From Allomyces macrogynus ATCC 38327 (taxonomy: Eukaryota > Blastocladiomycota > Blastocladiomycetes > Blastocladiales > Blastocladiaceae): a stretch of DNA of 64,000 nucleotides. The stretch spans positions 1,257,137 to 1,321,136 of the forward strand of contig GG745341.1 in NCBI GenBank assembly GCA_000151295.1, written 5' to 3'. Within the stretch, counting starts at the first letter, position 1. Each line of letters opens with the position of its first letter. This document shows, in pieces, positions 47,436 through 60,419 of this stretch. The translations under genes and the position numbers were made by a program. The notes beneath the pieces are model-generated. The model saw only the letters and a list, made by a program, of their open reading frames with translations, searched no databases and was not told the origin of the DNA.

Positions 47436-48926
47436 GATTGTTGGGATGAACGGTAGTTTTAGTGTTTATCTTGTGCGTTGGTATTTTTTTGGAGAAGGGA
47501 GTCTGGATCTGGCCCTGCTGGCCACCTGTTATGTTGCCACCCAACGCCCTGTTGCATCGAGATTTAGCGATGAAGGAGGACTTCGAGAGACCTTTCGCAT
47601 GATGGTTGTTTTATTTTCGAGTTTTCTTGGTCGCCTTTTGCGTGCCCATGCCAGAAACACGTCCAACGTCGCAAATTTTTTTGGCAGCGTCAATCGAAAA
47701 CGAAGCAGATCCAGCTGTGAATGGCACCCAAACACACCAGATAGAAGTCCTTCTCCTCGAGAATTCACCACCAACTCGCATCACGCTGTCTCCGACTCTC
47801 CTCCATCTCTCTTCTTTCATACCGATCTCACGCTCGCTGCTATGGGTTACGGCCCGACCTGAAGCAGCGATCAATTGGAAACTTGGCGCTTGATTTAATG
47901 CAATCGCCGAATCTGAATGCACTGCGAGCGAAAGAGGAGTCCAGGAATATGACGACTCCAAGCGCTGTTCAGGGGGGAGGCACTGAGGCACAGCGTTGCG
48001 GCTTCTTAGATAGTTGGTCAAAAAGTGAGCGGGTTTCCTCGCAACTACGCCCGCATGCACGACGGCCGATTCGGGCTGCGTCCATGCCCTTGGCGACCTA
48101 ATTGGGGTCACAGTCGATGGTCGCCATGAGCAACGCGCTGGCGCGACTTGGCGGCACTTCAGCGGCACGTCAGCGGTCCTTCGGTCCATCTCTGGCTTCT
48201 GGCCGCAAATATTTTGAGCTGATGTGGCCGATATCGTTCATGCCACAGCGGTCAGGGCCTCGCCATGACAAACCAGGTTCGATTCCTGGACTCCTCAGAC
48301 TGCAATCGCCACGTTTAAATTCCTGCCGTAAAGGTTGGCCTATGAGCTAGTTTTTGGTCGGCATATCCCCCCTCAAAAATGACTGATCATGGCTAGCGGG
48401 TCGCTCATGGAAAAGACGCTGGGCGGCCCGAACCACTTGTGTGAAACCCTCGAGAAACGCGCGCTATTGCGCTGGGCAGCAAAATGCCATTACGTTGCGC
48501 GAACTAACTGGAACCAGTATTCTCAGCAAGTCAACAAAAGCCTCCTCCAGCATGCCTAAAGTAGAATCCAAAAGGCCACGAAGAACGACCATCAATGAAT
48601 CCGAATTGTGAACAAGTGGCCAAGACGCGCAAATGCTCGCCTTCCTCGTAAATTTGGGCAGATCGTGGCCTGATTGCCTGTGCTCGCAACAATCGACCAC
48701 CGAATTGTCCCAATGGCCAAACCAAGACGGCAATCAACACGATGTCTTTCTCGACGTCCTCTCCCTAGAGCACGCCACCTCGAAAATGAAACTCTCCGCA
48801 TTCCCAAGTTGCATCGCACGAATTAGGCTATTTAGTCAGTCCTCCTCTTCCTCCCAGCGCATTGTCTAGTGCGTGCCGACGCTTCCCCATCTGACACGCA
48901 ACCATCTCCACCCCCCAGATTCATCG
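47436..48926. other. Convergent intergenic region with a tRNA-like T-arm
   Basis: 1.5 kb between the CPS and RasGEF stop codons. CpG content is intermediate. At 48262-48278 a perfect T-arm CCAGG-TTCGATT-CCTGG occurs, without a recognisable cloverleaf. No gene is supported. Confidence 0.5.
48225..48300 (+). ncRNA. tRNA T-arm-like sequence
   Basis: Perfect 5-bp stem around TTCGATT followed by GACTCCTCAGA. Similar 3' flanks follow T-arm-like strings at 57.78 kb (minus) and 60.84 kb (plus). It is probably a relic of a tRNA-derived repeat. Confidence 0.3.
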
Positions 48927-51900
48927 TCATGCCGCCGCCCCGCGCTTCACCCCACCCATCGTCCCACTCCCTCCCTTAATCGGACTCCCGCTGCCATCGT
49001 CTGAGCGCCACTTATCAATCAATCGCATCGACTCGCCGGCCCCCGCACGCCGCTCGCACAGGTTCGAGTACTTGTAGATCGTATCGTCCTTGAGCGCGCG
49101 CAAGTGCTTGCAGTACCGCACAACCACGTCGGCCACTGGTAGCGGCGGGCGGTACTCGAGTTCCTGCCAGGCGCGCAGCTGCTGGACGAGCCCCGTGATG
49201 GCGCGGATCTTGCCGAAGTTGATGAGCCCGTTGCCGAGTGTCTTGGGGTTCTCGTTCCAGAACATGAGGTCCTTGAGAAAGAGGCCTGGCGGTTGGAGAA
49301 AGTGAAAATGAGTGCAAATATTCGGCGAGCAGCAGGCGCCAGGAGAGCGGACACGAACCCATGAACGGCACAAATGGATGTCGGAACCCGTCGTGCTCCA
49401 TGCCGTCAATTACGGCGCGATATTGCCGGAAATTATGCGTCTGCGCCATGAGCTGCTCGAGGTCGGCGTACCGCTGCTTGTACTTGTCCTGCATCGCTTC
49501 CCACGTTTGCTTGAGCCGTAGCACGCCCGAGTTGTTGAGGCCGGCGATGATCGCCATGGTCGTGTTGAAGTTGCGCTCGCGGCGGCAAATCTGCGCGACA
49601 GGGAGAAGCGGCATCAGTGAAAGGGTGGGGAAGAGCGCGATGCGATTGAACAGGCAAACCTTGGCGATCTTGATCATGCGCTCGAGCACCTTGACGCGGT
49701 TCGGCAACTCTGGCTGCGTACAAATCTCGGTCGCGACCCAGTACGACACCTGGAATAAACGGGCGACGCTCGTCAGTCATGGCCGAGCACGACGGACGCA
49801 AAACGAGGGATCCGCACCTGATTCGACCACCAAATCATCTCCGTCAAGTTGCGAATCTCGGCCTGCACGTCCGGGTTCTTCGTGTCGCCCCACAAGTGCA
49901 GCAGGCACTCGATCGGCCGCACCGCGCGGAACCGCTTGAACTCGTTGACGGTCAGCTGGATCGCGACATGTCTCGGGTCCATTTCGAGGAAATCGCACGG
50001 CGGCAAAACCCGCTCGGGCTTGGGCTCGGGTATCGCCGCGGCCAGGACCGCCGGATACGCCGTCGTCTGGAACGCAGCGAGCTTGCTGAGCAACTTACCT
50101 ACGCGCGCGAGACACGCGCGGTGCTCGTTCCCGGCGGGTCCATCCCACTGGTCCGGCTCCCAATGCGCGAGCAGGTAGAGAAGGTCGCCGAGCGCCGCAC
50201 GCGCTGCGTCGCTGCGATGGAAATCAAGCCAGTACCGATCGAGCCACATCTTGACCACGGTCAGGAGCCGCATGCGAATCACCGGCCGCCACCGCTGCAC
50301 AAATTGCGCATCGACTTGACTTGCATCTGACGGCGGGACCGCGACGAGCCGTGCCGTAATCTTGTGCAGGACCGTCGTCGCGTCGGAAAAGTGCCGGTAC
50401 CCGAGCAAAAACCGGTCGACGTAGACCGGGTCGAACGTGAGCGGGTCGCTGAGCCGCTCGACGAGCTTGTCGAGCGTGGCCGCGGCGATACGGTTCTTTT
50501 GCGGGGAGCCGGCGTCCCGGTCGGGTTTGGCCGGGCTCGATGGCTCTGGATGGTCGTAAACGACGGTGGGCGTGGTCGCGAGATCCGACGGGACCGGGGA
50601 TGGGGGCAACGAGGTCTCGTTCGGAATCGTCAGCATCGGCACGTCGGCCGAACCCGTCGAGGTCTTGCGCGGCAGCGAGCGCGTCGCCTTGGTGGATGAT
50701 GCCCGGCTCTGCATTTCCGACGACGGCGACAAAGATCTACGAAAAGGACCTATGGTCAGAGAAATGCGCCAAACTCGGCGTTGGGCAACGTCAGGGCATA
50801 CCCGTCGCACGAGACATTTGACACGGTCGAATTCGACGGCACCAACCCCCGCGCACTCGACCCACTCAGCAGGCGATCCATGCTCTCCGCCGCATCCGGC
50901 CTCGTCGGCGACATAATGACCGGCGAATGAATCTCGGCCGACGCAATTGACGCCGTGTCCGACCCGTTGTCGCGTGCGTGCGCGGCCGGTGGGTCCATGA
51001 CGGACATAGACCGCCGCATGAGCGTCGGCTGCGCGACCAAGATTGAGATGCGCGATGCGGCGCCGGACGGGTCGACGGGGTCGGGCACGGGCACGCGGCT
51101 GAGCTCGACGAGGTCAAACGACTTGACTAGCTCCTCGTACTCCTTGCGGTAGTCGGACCCGTTGCCTGAAGCGCCGTCGCCATAGAGGTCGTCGCGCAGA
51201 AACGCGGTCAGGGCCGTGCTATTGATCCGGCTCACCCAGTGCAACTAAAGAACGGGGAGCAGTGAATTGGGTGCTGTAGTTGATGGTCAAGTGGCGAGAG
51301 ACCAGTCACGTACCGCGTCGTCCTTGCTCCTCGTGTGCAGGCGCAGCGAAAGGTCGTCTTCCACGACGTAAAACGACTCTTGGGCCGAGTTCGATTCGTC
51401 GAGGAGCGCGAGGCAGTTCTCGCCGAGGTAGATCGACTCGACAATCTCGCTTTTCTGTCGTCGGAAACAACATATGGTGAGCAACCATCCATGTGCAACG
51501 CATGCGGGAAAAAAGAATCGAGCACCGTCTCGTCCGTGTACAGCACGAGCTGTTGCCCCTCGAGCGCGACCCACACGAGCACCCTCTGCTGCGGCAACGA
51601 CCGGTTCGACGCGCTCTTCCCGTTACGCCTCGGCGACATCGGATCCAAGTGCATGTGCATTTCCAGCGGGCGGTAGATCGACGGCACCGGCGACGGCTCG
51701 GCCAGTTCCTCCTCGGATATCGTATGGAACCCATTCAGCGGCAACGTGCCTGTCGACGCCATCGACCCAAAACTCTCCGACCCGTGAATCGCAAACTGCG
51801 GCGGCCGGTGCGTCTGCACGATATCGTCAAACGAGACCGTCGCGCGCTGCGAATGCTCCCCGTCCTCGTCCTCCTCGTCGAGTCTGCTCGTTGGAATCCC

Positions 51901-52820
51901 ACCGGAATCGGCGCTGTGGATGCTCAGGTCCGACACGGTCACTTGTGGCGGTGGCGACCCGGCACCCTCCCGGATTTCGTGCTCGCCTGCGGCGTGGCTG
52001 TGCCGGCGGTACACGGCGTCGCGCACGTGCGATGACGGCGACGGCGACGTCGACGACCCGGCACTCCCACTGCGACTCCGGTTCGCGCCAAGTTCTGTCG
52101 CGGACACGGACTTGCCCGCGGACCCGAGCCGACCAATCGTACCAAATGTGCGCGCCGCGAATTGCACGACCGGCGACGTGCCCGACGGGCTCATCTGCGC
52201 CGACTCCTCGTTCGACCGGCGGCGGCCGCGGATCGTACCGAACAGGTTCAGGCCCGGCGATTCGGTGCCGTTCGCAGACGCTGGGACGAGCGGGGTGATG
52301 AGCGGCCCGTCACCGGGCGACGGCGACGATTCGCCGCTATTCGTCGACGTGAGGATGTTGGGGTTCGAGAAGCCGAGCATTGTGAGCCGGTTAAGCCCGC
52401 GGCCAATGGTCCCGATGCCGCCAGACATGTGGTTACTCGGGGACGCGGCGCGGCGCGCGGCGGCGCGCGAGAGCGTGCCGGTGACTTTCGACCAGCGTCT
52501 GTTGCGCGCGCGGCTGTCTTCGGTGAGCTACGCGATTGCCCGAGCAGTGTCAGTAAGAAGGAAGGGTGGAATGAGCGGGAAAATAACAGCACCTTGCGCA
52601 ACCGCTCTGAGTCAGCGCGTTCCGGGACGTAGTCGCCGCAGGCATCGAGAATCACGTAGCCGCGGTCGTCGGCGGGAGCGAGTGTGCCGGTCGCGCGGTT
52701 GAAGAGCACGACGCCGTTGCCGAGTTTCTTGGCCGTCGGGTAGACGGTGCCGGCGAGGTAGAGCACGCCCATGACCGTCGGGTGGCCGCCCGTGCTTGAC
52801 GGCATGGTGGGTGACGCCAT
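48927..52820 (-). CDS. Ras guanine-nucleotide exchange factor, Cdc25-like, with PH-like domain
   Basis: Promotes GDP release from Ras-type GTPases at membranes. Exons (minus): 52820-52593, 52527-51526, 51454-51314, 51244-50802, 50736-49818, 49749-49660, 49590-49359 and 49285-48927; 3414 nt, 1137 aa, phase-checked. The N-terminus contains GVLYLAGTVYPTAKKLGNGVV and a Ser-rich linker. A PH-like domain covers about residues 370-470 (VLVWVALEGQQLVLYTDETKSEIVESIYLG ... RSKDDALHWVSRIN). A RasGEF_N-type motif follows (DPVYVDRFLLGYRHF ... KMWLDRYWLDFH). The catalytic RasGEF domain shows FLEMDPRHVAIQLT, IECLLHLW, MIWWSNQVSYWVATEI, NFNTTMAIIAGLN, LKQTW and PFVPFMGLFLKDLMFWNE. One intron (49591-49659, 69 nt) is in frame and would otherwise read as coding. 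No SH3 domain is clear. Confidence 0.9.
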
Positions 52821-53397
52821 GGCGGGCCGCCGGAGATCAGCCGTCCGTTGGTGGAAGATAAGAGGATCCGGGTACTGGGCGGGACTTCTTCTGGTCTCTT
52901 TTGAGGCGATGAGGCGCGGTGATCGAGCTCCAGGGGCCCAGGTCAGTGCGGAAAGGGGGGTTGTCGCCGCGATGGCGGGGTCGCGCGGCGGGGACGAGCG
53001 GAATTCGGTTGCGCAACTTGCAAGGTCGAGGCCCGTGAATGCGGCGGCGTTAATGCGCCAAGTCGCGCGCGCCGTCGGTGGTGGTTGATGGGGAAACGCG
53101 CGCGGCCGCGGTCGGGAGCAGCTCGGGCACGGCACGGTAGGCAGCAATTATGTGAAGTGGTGCGAGACGTGGTTGAACTTGATTTTTAGGCCCTTGCACG
53201 TCCAGCTGTCCTTCTCGGCAGCTTTTCGCGTTTCGTGGACTTCATCCGGCAAAAACACGCTCAGCTAGAATAGGGTCGAGAATTGCAACGCATCCGAGCG
53301 CGTCTCTGGTCTGTATCTACACGGCAGCGCCGTTCTCGCACCCCCGGCCAGCGGGGCTTCGATCTCGAGCGATCCACAACCACAAATCGAAATGTCT
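52821..53397. other. RasGEF upstream region with an orphan exon-like segment
   Basis: Mostly non-coding. On the minus strand 53264-53148 is a 39-codon open segment preceded by an intron acceptor-like CTATTCTAG. It reads LSVFLPDEVHETRKAAEKD and ends at TAA. It does not join the G-patch gene in frame, so its gene is unknown. Confidence 0.35.
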
Positions 53398-55828
53398 TCA
53401 CGTCCCGAGCCCACGACGTGCCGCGCGCACGACCGCCTGCAGCGGCGCCTGAAGCGCGCCCTCCTTGACCCTCCTCGCCCCCGCGGCCGCGACCGCATCC
53501 CTATCCCCTGCACCGGCCTCGCCACCCGCTGCGACCCCCACGCCGAGCGTCTCCCCCGGCGCCCACCCGAAATTGCGCAAAATCTTGTGCCCGACATTAT
53601 CCTGCGCGATCGGCGGCGCGTGCTCGCCAACGACGTACCCGTGCGTGGGCTTGATCGCAGGCGGGGCGGTGCTGGCCGCTTTTTTCGCGCCGGTTTTACT
53701 GCCCCACGTCTCGACGACCGGCACGGCGCCGTGCTGCTGCCGCAAGTTTTTGAGCTGCTTGGCGAGCGTGCCGCGCGGGTAGTCCGACCGCTGCGTCTTG
53801 ATGAGCTGCAAACGCTTGGAGTGCTTGCTGCCGAGCGCCTTGGTCTTGAGCTGGTAGCACGCCGCCATGGATTGCGCAATCTTGCGCAGGCCCTTGGGCA
53901 TCGGCGGGAGCTGTGTTCTGCAGATGCGGTGGCCGAGAATTGAGAAACTGGTCATACGACCCGAAGACGCAAAATCGGAAACGTACTGTTCGAACGGGTC
54001 CTGCATAAACCGCTTGATCACCTTCTCCACGGCATCGAAATCGACCGCCGTCTGGATCGCGCGCGCCTTGGCCCCCTTCTTACCCTTTTTCGTGCCGCCG
54101 ACATAGACCTCGTCGCCAAACCCGTACGGGTCGGCCTTGTTCTTCAACTTGCTGCCTTTCGCCGCGCGCGCCTTTTTGAGCGGCGCCGCGAGCGTCAGGA
54201 ACGGATCGTCAAAGTCCGACAAACCGCCACCGGCACTTCTGCCGGCCCACGACAACACGTGCGCGTTGTACATGTCGTGTCGGTCCGAGTCCGACAGGTT
54301 GGCAAGGTAATCCTGCAGAATCGCGTCGTCCTCGTCCGAGCGCACCGCGGCGAACGCGCCAGCCTCGTTGTAGCTGCTGATCGACGACGAATCGCTCCCG
54401 TCGTCCGAGTCGTCCGAGTCGTCGTCGTCGGTCGCGTCGGTTGTCGTCCCCGTCGCCATCGACACGTCCTCGTCCGTCGTCTCGGCGTACCCGCCGCGCC
54501 CCAAGACCGCAAACATGCCGTGCATCGGCTCGTCGTCGTAATCGTCGAGATCGTACTCGGCCAAGTCGTCGGCAATTCGCACCGCGGGCTTGCCCTTGCC
54601 CTTAGGCGTGACGAACACGGGCAGCGACGGCGACGTCGGCCGCGCCCGGCCTTTCCCCTTGGGTTTCGCAAACACGGGCAGAGTCGGCGTAGACGGTCGG
54701 TCGCCCAGAACCCGGGCGGCACCGTGTTTCTTGGGCGGGGCGGCGCGGGCGAAATCGAATTGCGCGGGGGTCGTGTCAATGACGAAGAGGTCGTCGTCGT
54801 CGGCCGAGTCCGAGTCGGTGCCGGATTCGTGCGCGTCGAGGTGAAGCGCCGGGTAGAGGTCGAGCGCAGTGGGGTCGTCCGAGGCGTCGTAGTCGAAATC
54901 CGACGCCGAGTTGGAGTAGGACGAGGTGAGGTGTGCAGGGTCGACGCTCATGGCGTCGTCGTCGGCGGTTTCGGAGTCGAGGGCCATGGCTTCGGCGTGG
55001 TCCCGCACGAGGTCGAGGATTTGGTCGTCGGTCTCCTGCTCCACATCGGCCTCGTCCTGCCCTTCCACTACGTCATCCGCATGCAACTCGTGCCCGGTCG
55101 CCTCGTCCTCGATATCCTGCGTCGCGACCATCGCCCAGAAATCCGGCACCTCGTCGTGCTCGTCGACGTGCGCCGTCTCAATCGGTCCCGCGCCCTTCTC
55201 CTCCGTCACGTCGTTATTGGTGAGCCGCGGCGGCGCCGTGATCACGCCCGCCGAGACAAACGGCACGTAATAGAGCTTCAAAATCCACGCGGGCGCGGCG
55301 ACGCTCCACTCGTTGGCGAATTCGGGCACAACCGTGACCTTGTCAGACCCCTTTTCGGCCAACGGGTCCGGGTCAGCCATGAAGTTGAGCTTGTCGTTGC
55401 TCGTGATGAGGTTCTTGAACCCGAGCCCGCGGTGCGATTCGCGCCACGTCTTGGGCTTTTCAGCGTCCGGGCCGTGCGCGCGCTCGGGAGACGCGGCGCG
55501 GTAACCTCCGCCACCGCGACTTCCGCCGCGACCACCACGGCCACGACCGCCGCGAGCGGTTCCACGCCCGCGCGCGCCGCAACGGCCACGCGCACCACCG
55601 CCGGCGTGGGGCCCCCAGGCGCGGTCGTGCTGGGAGATGGCAAGGTCGGCGAGCGCATCGTAGATAGTGTCGAGCTGGTGCGCCTTTTTCGTCGCGCGGC
55701 GCGAGGATGCGCCGGGCGTGGTGGCGTCGGTGGTGGCGAGCCGCGTCGACGCGGGCGCGGCCTTGGCCTTGCCGGCGTGCTTTCTTCCTGGACGGGTCGC
55801 CACCCTTGGGCTTGTGCTTCTTGGCCAT
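53398..55828 (-). CDS. Acidic G-patch protein, Sqs1-like
   Basis: Sqs1/Pfa1-type proteins activate DEAH helicases in splicing and ribosome maturation through the G-patch. The ATG at 55828 opens MAKKHKPKGGDPSRKKA, after which the long frame (from about 55803 down to the TGA at 53398, about 800 residues) is reached only by a one-base shift near 55800. This is either an assembly indel or an unrecognised junction, so the start is uncertain. Features in order: RG-rich stretch (GRGGRGGSRGGGGY), KTWRESHRGLGFKNL, a very long Asp/Glu-rich middle, and an R3H-like position (VEKVIKRFMQDPFEQYVSDF). Basic helices follow, then a C-terminal G-patch GHKILRNFGWAPGETLG ... APLQAVVRAARRGLG. Function is inferred from domain order. 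The plus-strand open frame opposite it is a composition artefact. Confidence 0.7.
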
Positions 55829-58106
55829 GGTGCAGTTGTTGGTCGTACGTGCGCACGTGGGACCTGATCGGTGCGAGTCGCCGACCGTGGAGAGAAGAGC
55901 GTGCCGGCGCAAGTGCAGGTACTTGGGCGCGGAATCGGTGCGTGGATCCGGGGGAATCGTCGTTGACGACGCTGTCGTTGCGGTCGACCTCACAAGTGGC
56001 TGACACAGCCCGCGGGCAGATCACGCCAAACTTCAGTTGAGTCAAACATCGAACGAGAAAGGACTCGAGCAACACCTGGCAGGCAGGCTGGCAACACCGA
56101 CACTCGACCAAATCAGGTCATCTGTCATTCAATATGGCGGCTTAAGTGTGCCAAAAACAAATATGTCTGTTATCGTTGGCCAACAACTTGTGTCTAGAGT
56201 CCCTTGAAAACTCGCTGTCACTTTTGTCTTTGCTCACTCACCTCACATCTGGTGCGAGACACACGAAAGCGTGCATCGGTGCAAGTCAGCTCTTTGATGA
56301 GCAGCCTTCCCATGCAGCGCCCATCCGGCTTTGACACTTGCTCCCGCGCAAGATGGAGCGACTGGGTCGCTAAAGTCGCTGCAGACGTGAAGGTGGAGAC
56401 AAACACCAATTAGTCGAGCAGGCAGGACCAGTGAAACTTGCGTCGCAGTGTGACAAAACTGCTGCTAGACACACGAATCAAGTGCAGACAGCACGTCAGG
56501 GGTGAGGGGTTTGCATGCCTCAACAGGGCACAGGTGATCAAGCCTGTTTTTTTATTTTGTTTCTCAGAACTGACGTTGCATCATATGTTTCATGTTCCTG
56601 AGATAGTGTCGATCATTTGAGCCCATTCAATAAAAGAAATAGGCACATTGCAGCACCCTGAGGTGCTGGCAAGGGCAATGGACAACTGTTGTGATGGTTC
56701 AGCATGTGAAAAATGTACGCCCCCAAGAATTGGACATATTTGGAGTCCTTGTTCACTATGTGAGAGATTTCTAGAACAGGCGGGAATCGAACCTGCCTCC
56801 CCCCACCTATCACTTCCACTGCATTCCCTGGGCACTTGCTGTGCAAATGGACTGCTGCACACCAGTGTTGAGACTTTAGCGCTGTGGAATTGCCATGGCT
56901 GACAGAAATACATGGCTCAAGGTTGCGCGTGAGTCACCCAATGGCCTGAAAGAACACAAATCGAAGGTATAACAAGTACATTGTGAGCCAGGCACAATTG
57001 AAGGAAGCCGCAACAAATCATGAGGGCCAGACGTTGACATGCTCCTTTTCAAACTCAAAGTTGGCAATGCATCAGCAGTTGGGAAATCGCAGGCCTCAGC
57101 AGGGATGAGGGAGCGCTTGTGTTTTTGACTTTGGAAGAGCACTCCAAAGCGCCAGTGTCAAGTTCAGAACAAGAAGACCTGAAAATCGTGTTTCTGAATC
57201 AGGTTGCCTGGTTCTTTGCAAGGCACACCAAACACAACAAATAGATGTACTTTTCCGCATCCCTTTCCTTTCACAAATCAAGTCTCAATCTTGAGAAAAG
57301 ACTTGGCAATTGTCAGTACTGCTGCTCCAACAGCAACTTGAATGATGGCAGTCATAGTCGTCCTGTTGATGTATCATGCGTGGGATGGAAAGACGCTTGA
57401 CGTGCTTCTGCTGCAACTCCAACTGCATTTTGTCGAAGATCCTGCCTGATGACTGCCCTAGTCCACTCAATGTTCGCCCGATTCGTGAATGCGGAAATGC
57501 ATGACGCGCAGCACAAAATATGAGCGGTAAAGTTCACACGGAATGAACAACTTCATTTCTGCAACATACTGGGGTATCTCATTGATCCCCATTCCAAAGT
57601 GCACATGATGATGCCTGATGATGGCTTCAGGCGGACCTGCTCTGCGCCTGTTCCGGATGCCAAAAAATGCCGAGTACTTTCTGGGGGTTCGGAAAACAAA
57701 TATAAAAGGGACCGCAGAACTGCCGTCCAAGTAACTGGCCGGGTGCTGCCTCTTTACAGGACAAAAATGTGTCTGGGAGGTCAGGAATTGAACCTGAGAC
57801 AATAAACGCTTCTCCTCAAATGTTTCTCCCACCTCTTGCTGCAGGTCAGATCCCCATGGCCGCCATCAATGTCACTGGTCAGGCTGGAGAAGATTTGTAG
57901 GCTTTGGTCAAGTGATTGCGCCGCTTGGCGTCATTGGTTTTCTGGGCTGGCAAGTTTGAATCTGCTTGTTGTTGGCCAATTCAGTAGAATGCTCGCGTTG
58001 TCATCCCTTGGAAGGAAGGCAAAATTCAGCCCGGTTTGGATCAATTGTAAAATGCAGACTCATTATCCGATCATCAACAACATTCAACGCGCACAACTAA
58101 CCATGA
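55829..58106. repeat. CpG-poor decayed intergenic island with tRNA-like T-arms
   Basis: From about 56140 the DNA is TpG/CpA-rich and AT-richer with no recognisable gene. T-arm-like strings lie on the minus strand near 56777-56797 (GGCAGGTTCGATTCCCGCC) and 57775-57800 (CAGGTTCAATTCCTG). A TATAAAAG motif stands at about 57702. These resemble fragments of tRNA-derived or other old repeats. Confidence 0.5.
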
Positions 58107-59660
58107 CTACTCGTCATCGTCCTCATCGCTACTCGCATACGCCACCAATCGTGCCGATCCTGACGTCCGAGCCAGATCCGCGACCGTCACCTCGAGCCCT
58201 GGACCTCTCGACCGCTCCACCGTGGACCCAGCAAGCCGCACCAGCGTCTTTGCCTCCACCTGCTCCTGCACCGACCCGGCACCCGCGCCCGCATCCGCCG
58301 CACCCAGCTCGAGCCGCTCCTTCTGCACGAGCGCGCGAAACCCGGCGTGCATAGAGTGCCACGGCTGCAGAAACACGAGCTTTGGGTCGCGCTGTGCGCG
58401 CAATTTCGCCTCAAAGTCGGCACCGTGTCGCGCCACGTACCGCGCGGTCGCGCGCATCGCCGCCGTCAGGTCGGCCGAGTCGCGCGGCAGCGACGGAGGC
58501 GGCGCGAATGCCGGAGGAGATGGTGGGGTCCAGGTCCCGTCGCTCAAACTCGCGAGAACATGGTCGAAATAGGCGCGGTACGGGTGCGCGCGCGCGAGAA
58601 ATGCGAATTGCGGCTGGCCGTACTGCTTGCGCGCGATCAGGTTCTCGGCCGCGGTCGCGTCGGGCTGCGAGGTGATGAAGGCCGCGGTGCGATGCAGGAT
58701 TTCGAGGTCCTTTGGGTCGGATGGCTATCGGCGGAATCAAAGCGTGAGCGAGGGGGATTCGTGAAGCGTCAGAGAACCATGTCATAGCGGCGGCGTGCGC
58801 GCGCGTACCTTTTCGAGTACCCCCTCCTCCTCGTCGTCGGCTGCATAGTCCCAATAAATCTCGTTGGTCGGGACCGCGTCGCGCTCGTCACGCCGACGCT
58901 TGGCGCGCGCATTCACCGCCACTTCCTCGGCTGTGAGCCCGTCCTCCTCCTCCTCATCGTCAGGATTGGGCAGGTCGCGGTACCGCTCACCGTAAAGCTC
59001 GGCCTCGAGCCGCATCCACTCGCGTTCCTGCGCGGCCGCATCCAGGTCATCCGAGTCGAGGTACCCAGGGCGGCGGCCGGCGCGCGTAATCGTGTCGACC
59101 GTGTCCGAAATATCGTCAGGGTCGTCGGCCGAGTCGTCGAGCGACGCGAGGAGGTGGCGCACATCGTAGCTAGAACGAGAACAGGGTTTATGTGAGACCA
59201 CGATCCTGGAAGAGAGGTCGGGCGGCGGCACGCCCGGGACTGAGTTTCCGGGTGGACAAAGTGGCGATTCGACTCGATATCTTGCTTCGATTGAGGACGC
59301 TGCCAAGTGGTTAACAACAAGCGAGGGAGGTGTAAACGATGCCGGGGCATCCGGTCATGCCTCGACAGCGACGCTCCTGCGCTCCTGTAGACTCCAAGCC
59401 ATGATTGCAATATATTCCTTCTTCGTGACGTCAAGTGTGCTGCGAAAAGCAAGTGACTCTTACCGATCCAGCGTCACGTCGGCGTCATGTGGGCTCGGCA
59501 CCATCATGGCGCCTTCAGCGACGGCAATGGCCGCCTCGGGGCAGTTTATTGGGTCGAAGAGCGTCGCAGCGCGTGCAACGACCGTCAAGTCGACCAAGCG
59601 CGCGTCCTTGGCGTCTCTTTGCTGCAAATGTCGGTGGGGCGTGGCGCGGGCCCGCTTCAT
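58107..59660 (-). CDS. SWAP/SURP-domain splicing regulator (SFSWAP-like)
   Basis: Suppressor-of-white-apricot family proteins regulate pre-mRNA splicing through SURP domains that contact SF1. Exons (minus): 59660-59464, 59169-58809 and 58724-58107; 1176 nt, 391 aa, phase-checked. The first intron (294 nt, donor GTAAGA) is the longest found here. The N-terminal domain shows VVARAATLFDP ... LDRYDVRHLL (the family's DRYD.R motif). A negatively charged linker carries KRRRDERD, then EIYWDY. SURP1 is about LEILHRTAAFI.....AENLIARKQYGQPQFAFL and SURP2 about MRATARYVARHGADFEAKLRAQ....LVFLQPWHSMHAGF. The C-terminus is acidic (SSDEDDDE), with no RS domain. Confidence 0.82.
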
Positions 59661-60419
59661 GGTCGGTTGAGTGGGGCCGACAGGAACTTGATACCGGCGT
59701 TCTCAGCTGGATCCAACGGCTTGCAGCAAGTTGTCGGTCGTGCAGCGGCGGTGGTTGCTACGGAACTCTTGAGCTCAGCGACGTTGAGGACGTCGCCGAG
59801 TGCCCGGTCCACGTGCACCGCAGCCTCTCGGGCGTCGGGTGCCTCACTCCTGGCCTCGCTTTCAGCGTTGAAAGAGACGCCGGCTGGATCCCACGTTGCG
59901 CCGCGATCGGAATGCTGATCTCTCGTCGCTGCCACGGCCCAGCGAGCCGCCCCACTTACTCACGACGAATGCGCGTGCGTCTCCCGCCACTCCACATGCA
60001 CATGGCTGTTGCATCGACCACCCACTTACATCGCGCCGCCAACCCATACTCCTTAAAGGATATACGAAAAACAGTAAACAAGATCAGTTCATGCAATCCC
60101 GCGTCTGCCGCCGCCACCAAAGCTGCCGCCGCCACCACCAAGCAGGCCCGTTCGTCTGTGCTCAAGGGTGCCCTACGTGGGTCGCGACCCAATCGTGGTG
60201 GGTGGTCGGTCGTTGGATGGGCGCGGTTTCGTTCTTGCACGCTGATTGGCTGATGGAGGTGGGTCCTGGCCGACGCGGTTGATGAGGTTGGCCACAAGTC
60301 ATGTACAGTACAATATGAAATATATCGTTGGTAGTTTGAATTTCATTCCGTTCTGTGTGTTTTTGCTTAGATTTGCTCTCCTGCTGGCCTGGCATGGCCC
60401 TCAAACAGTCGTACACAAT

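Noticed and set aside
54259..56040. 593-codon open frame on the plus strand
   Set aside because: Antisense to the acidic G-patch gene; its Val/Arg repeats mirror Asp/Ser codons on the other strand.
60061..60180. Ribosomal protein L23a-like N-terminus (Ala/Lys-rich plus-strand frame)
   Set aside because: Only a low-complexity Ala-Thr-Lys stretch; no following L23 core sequence.
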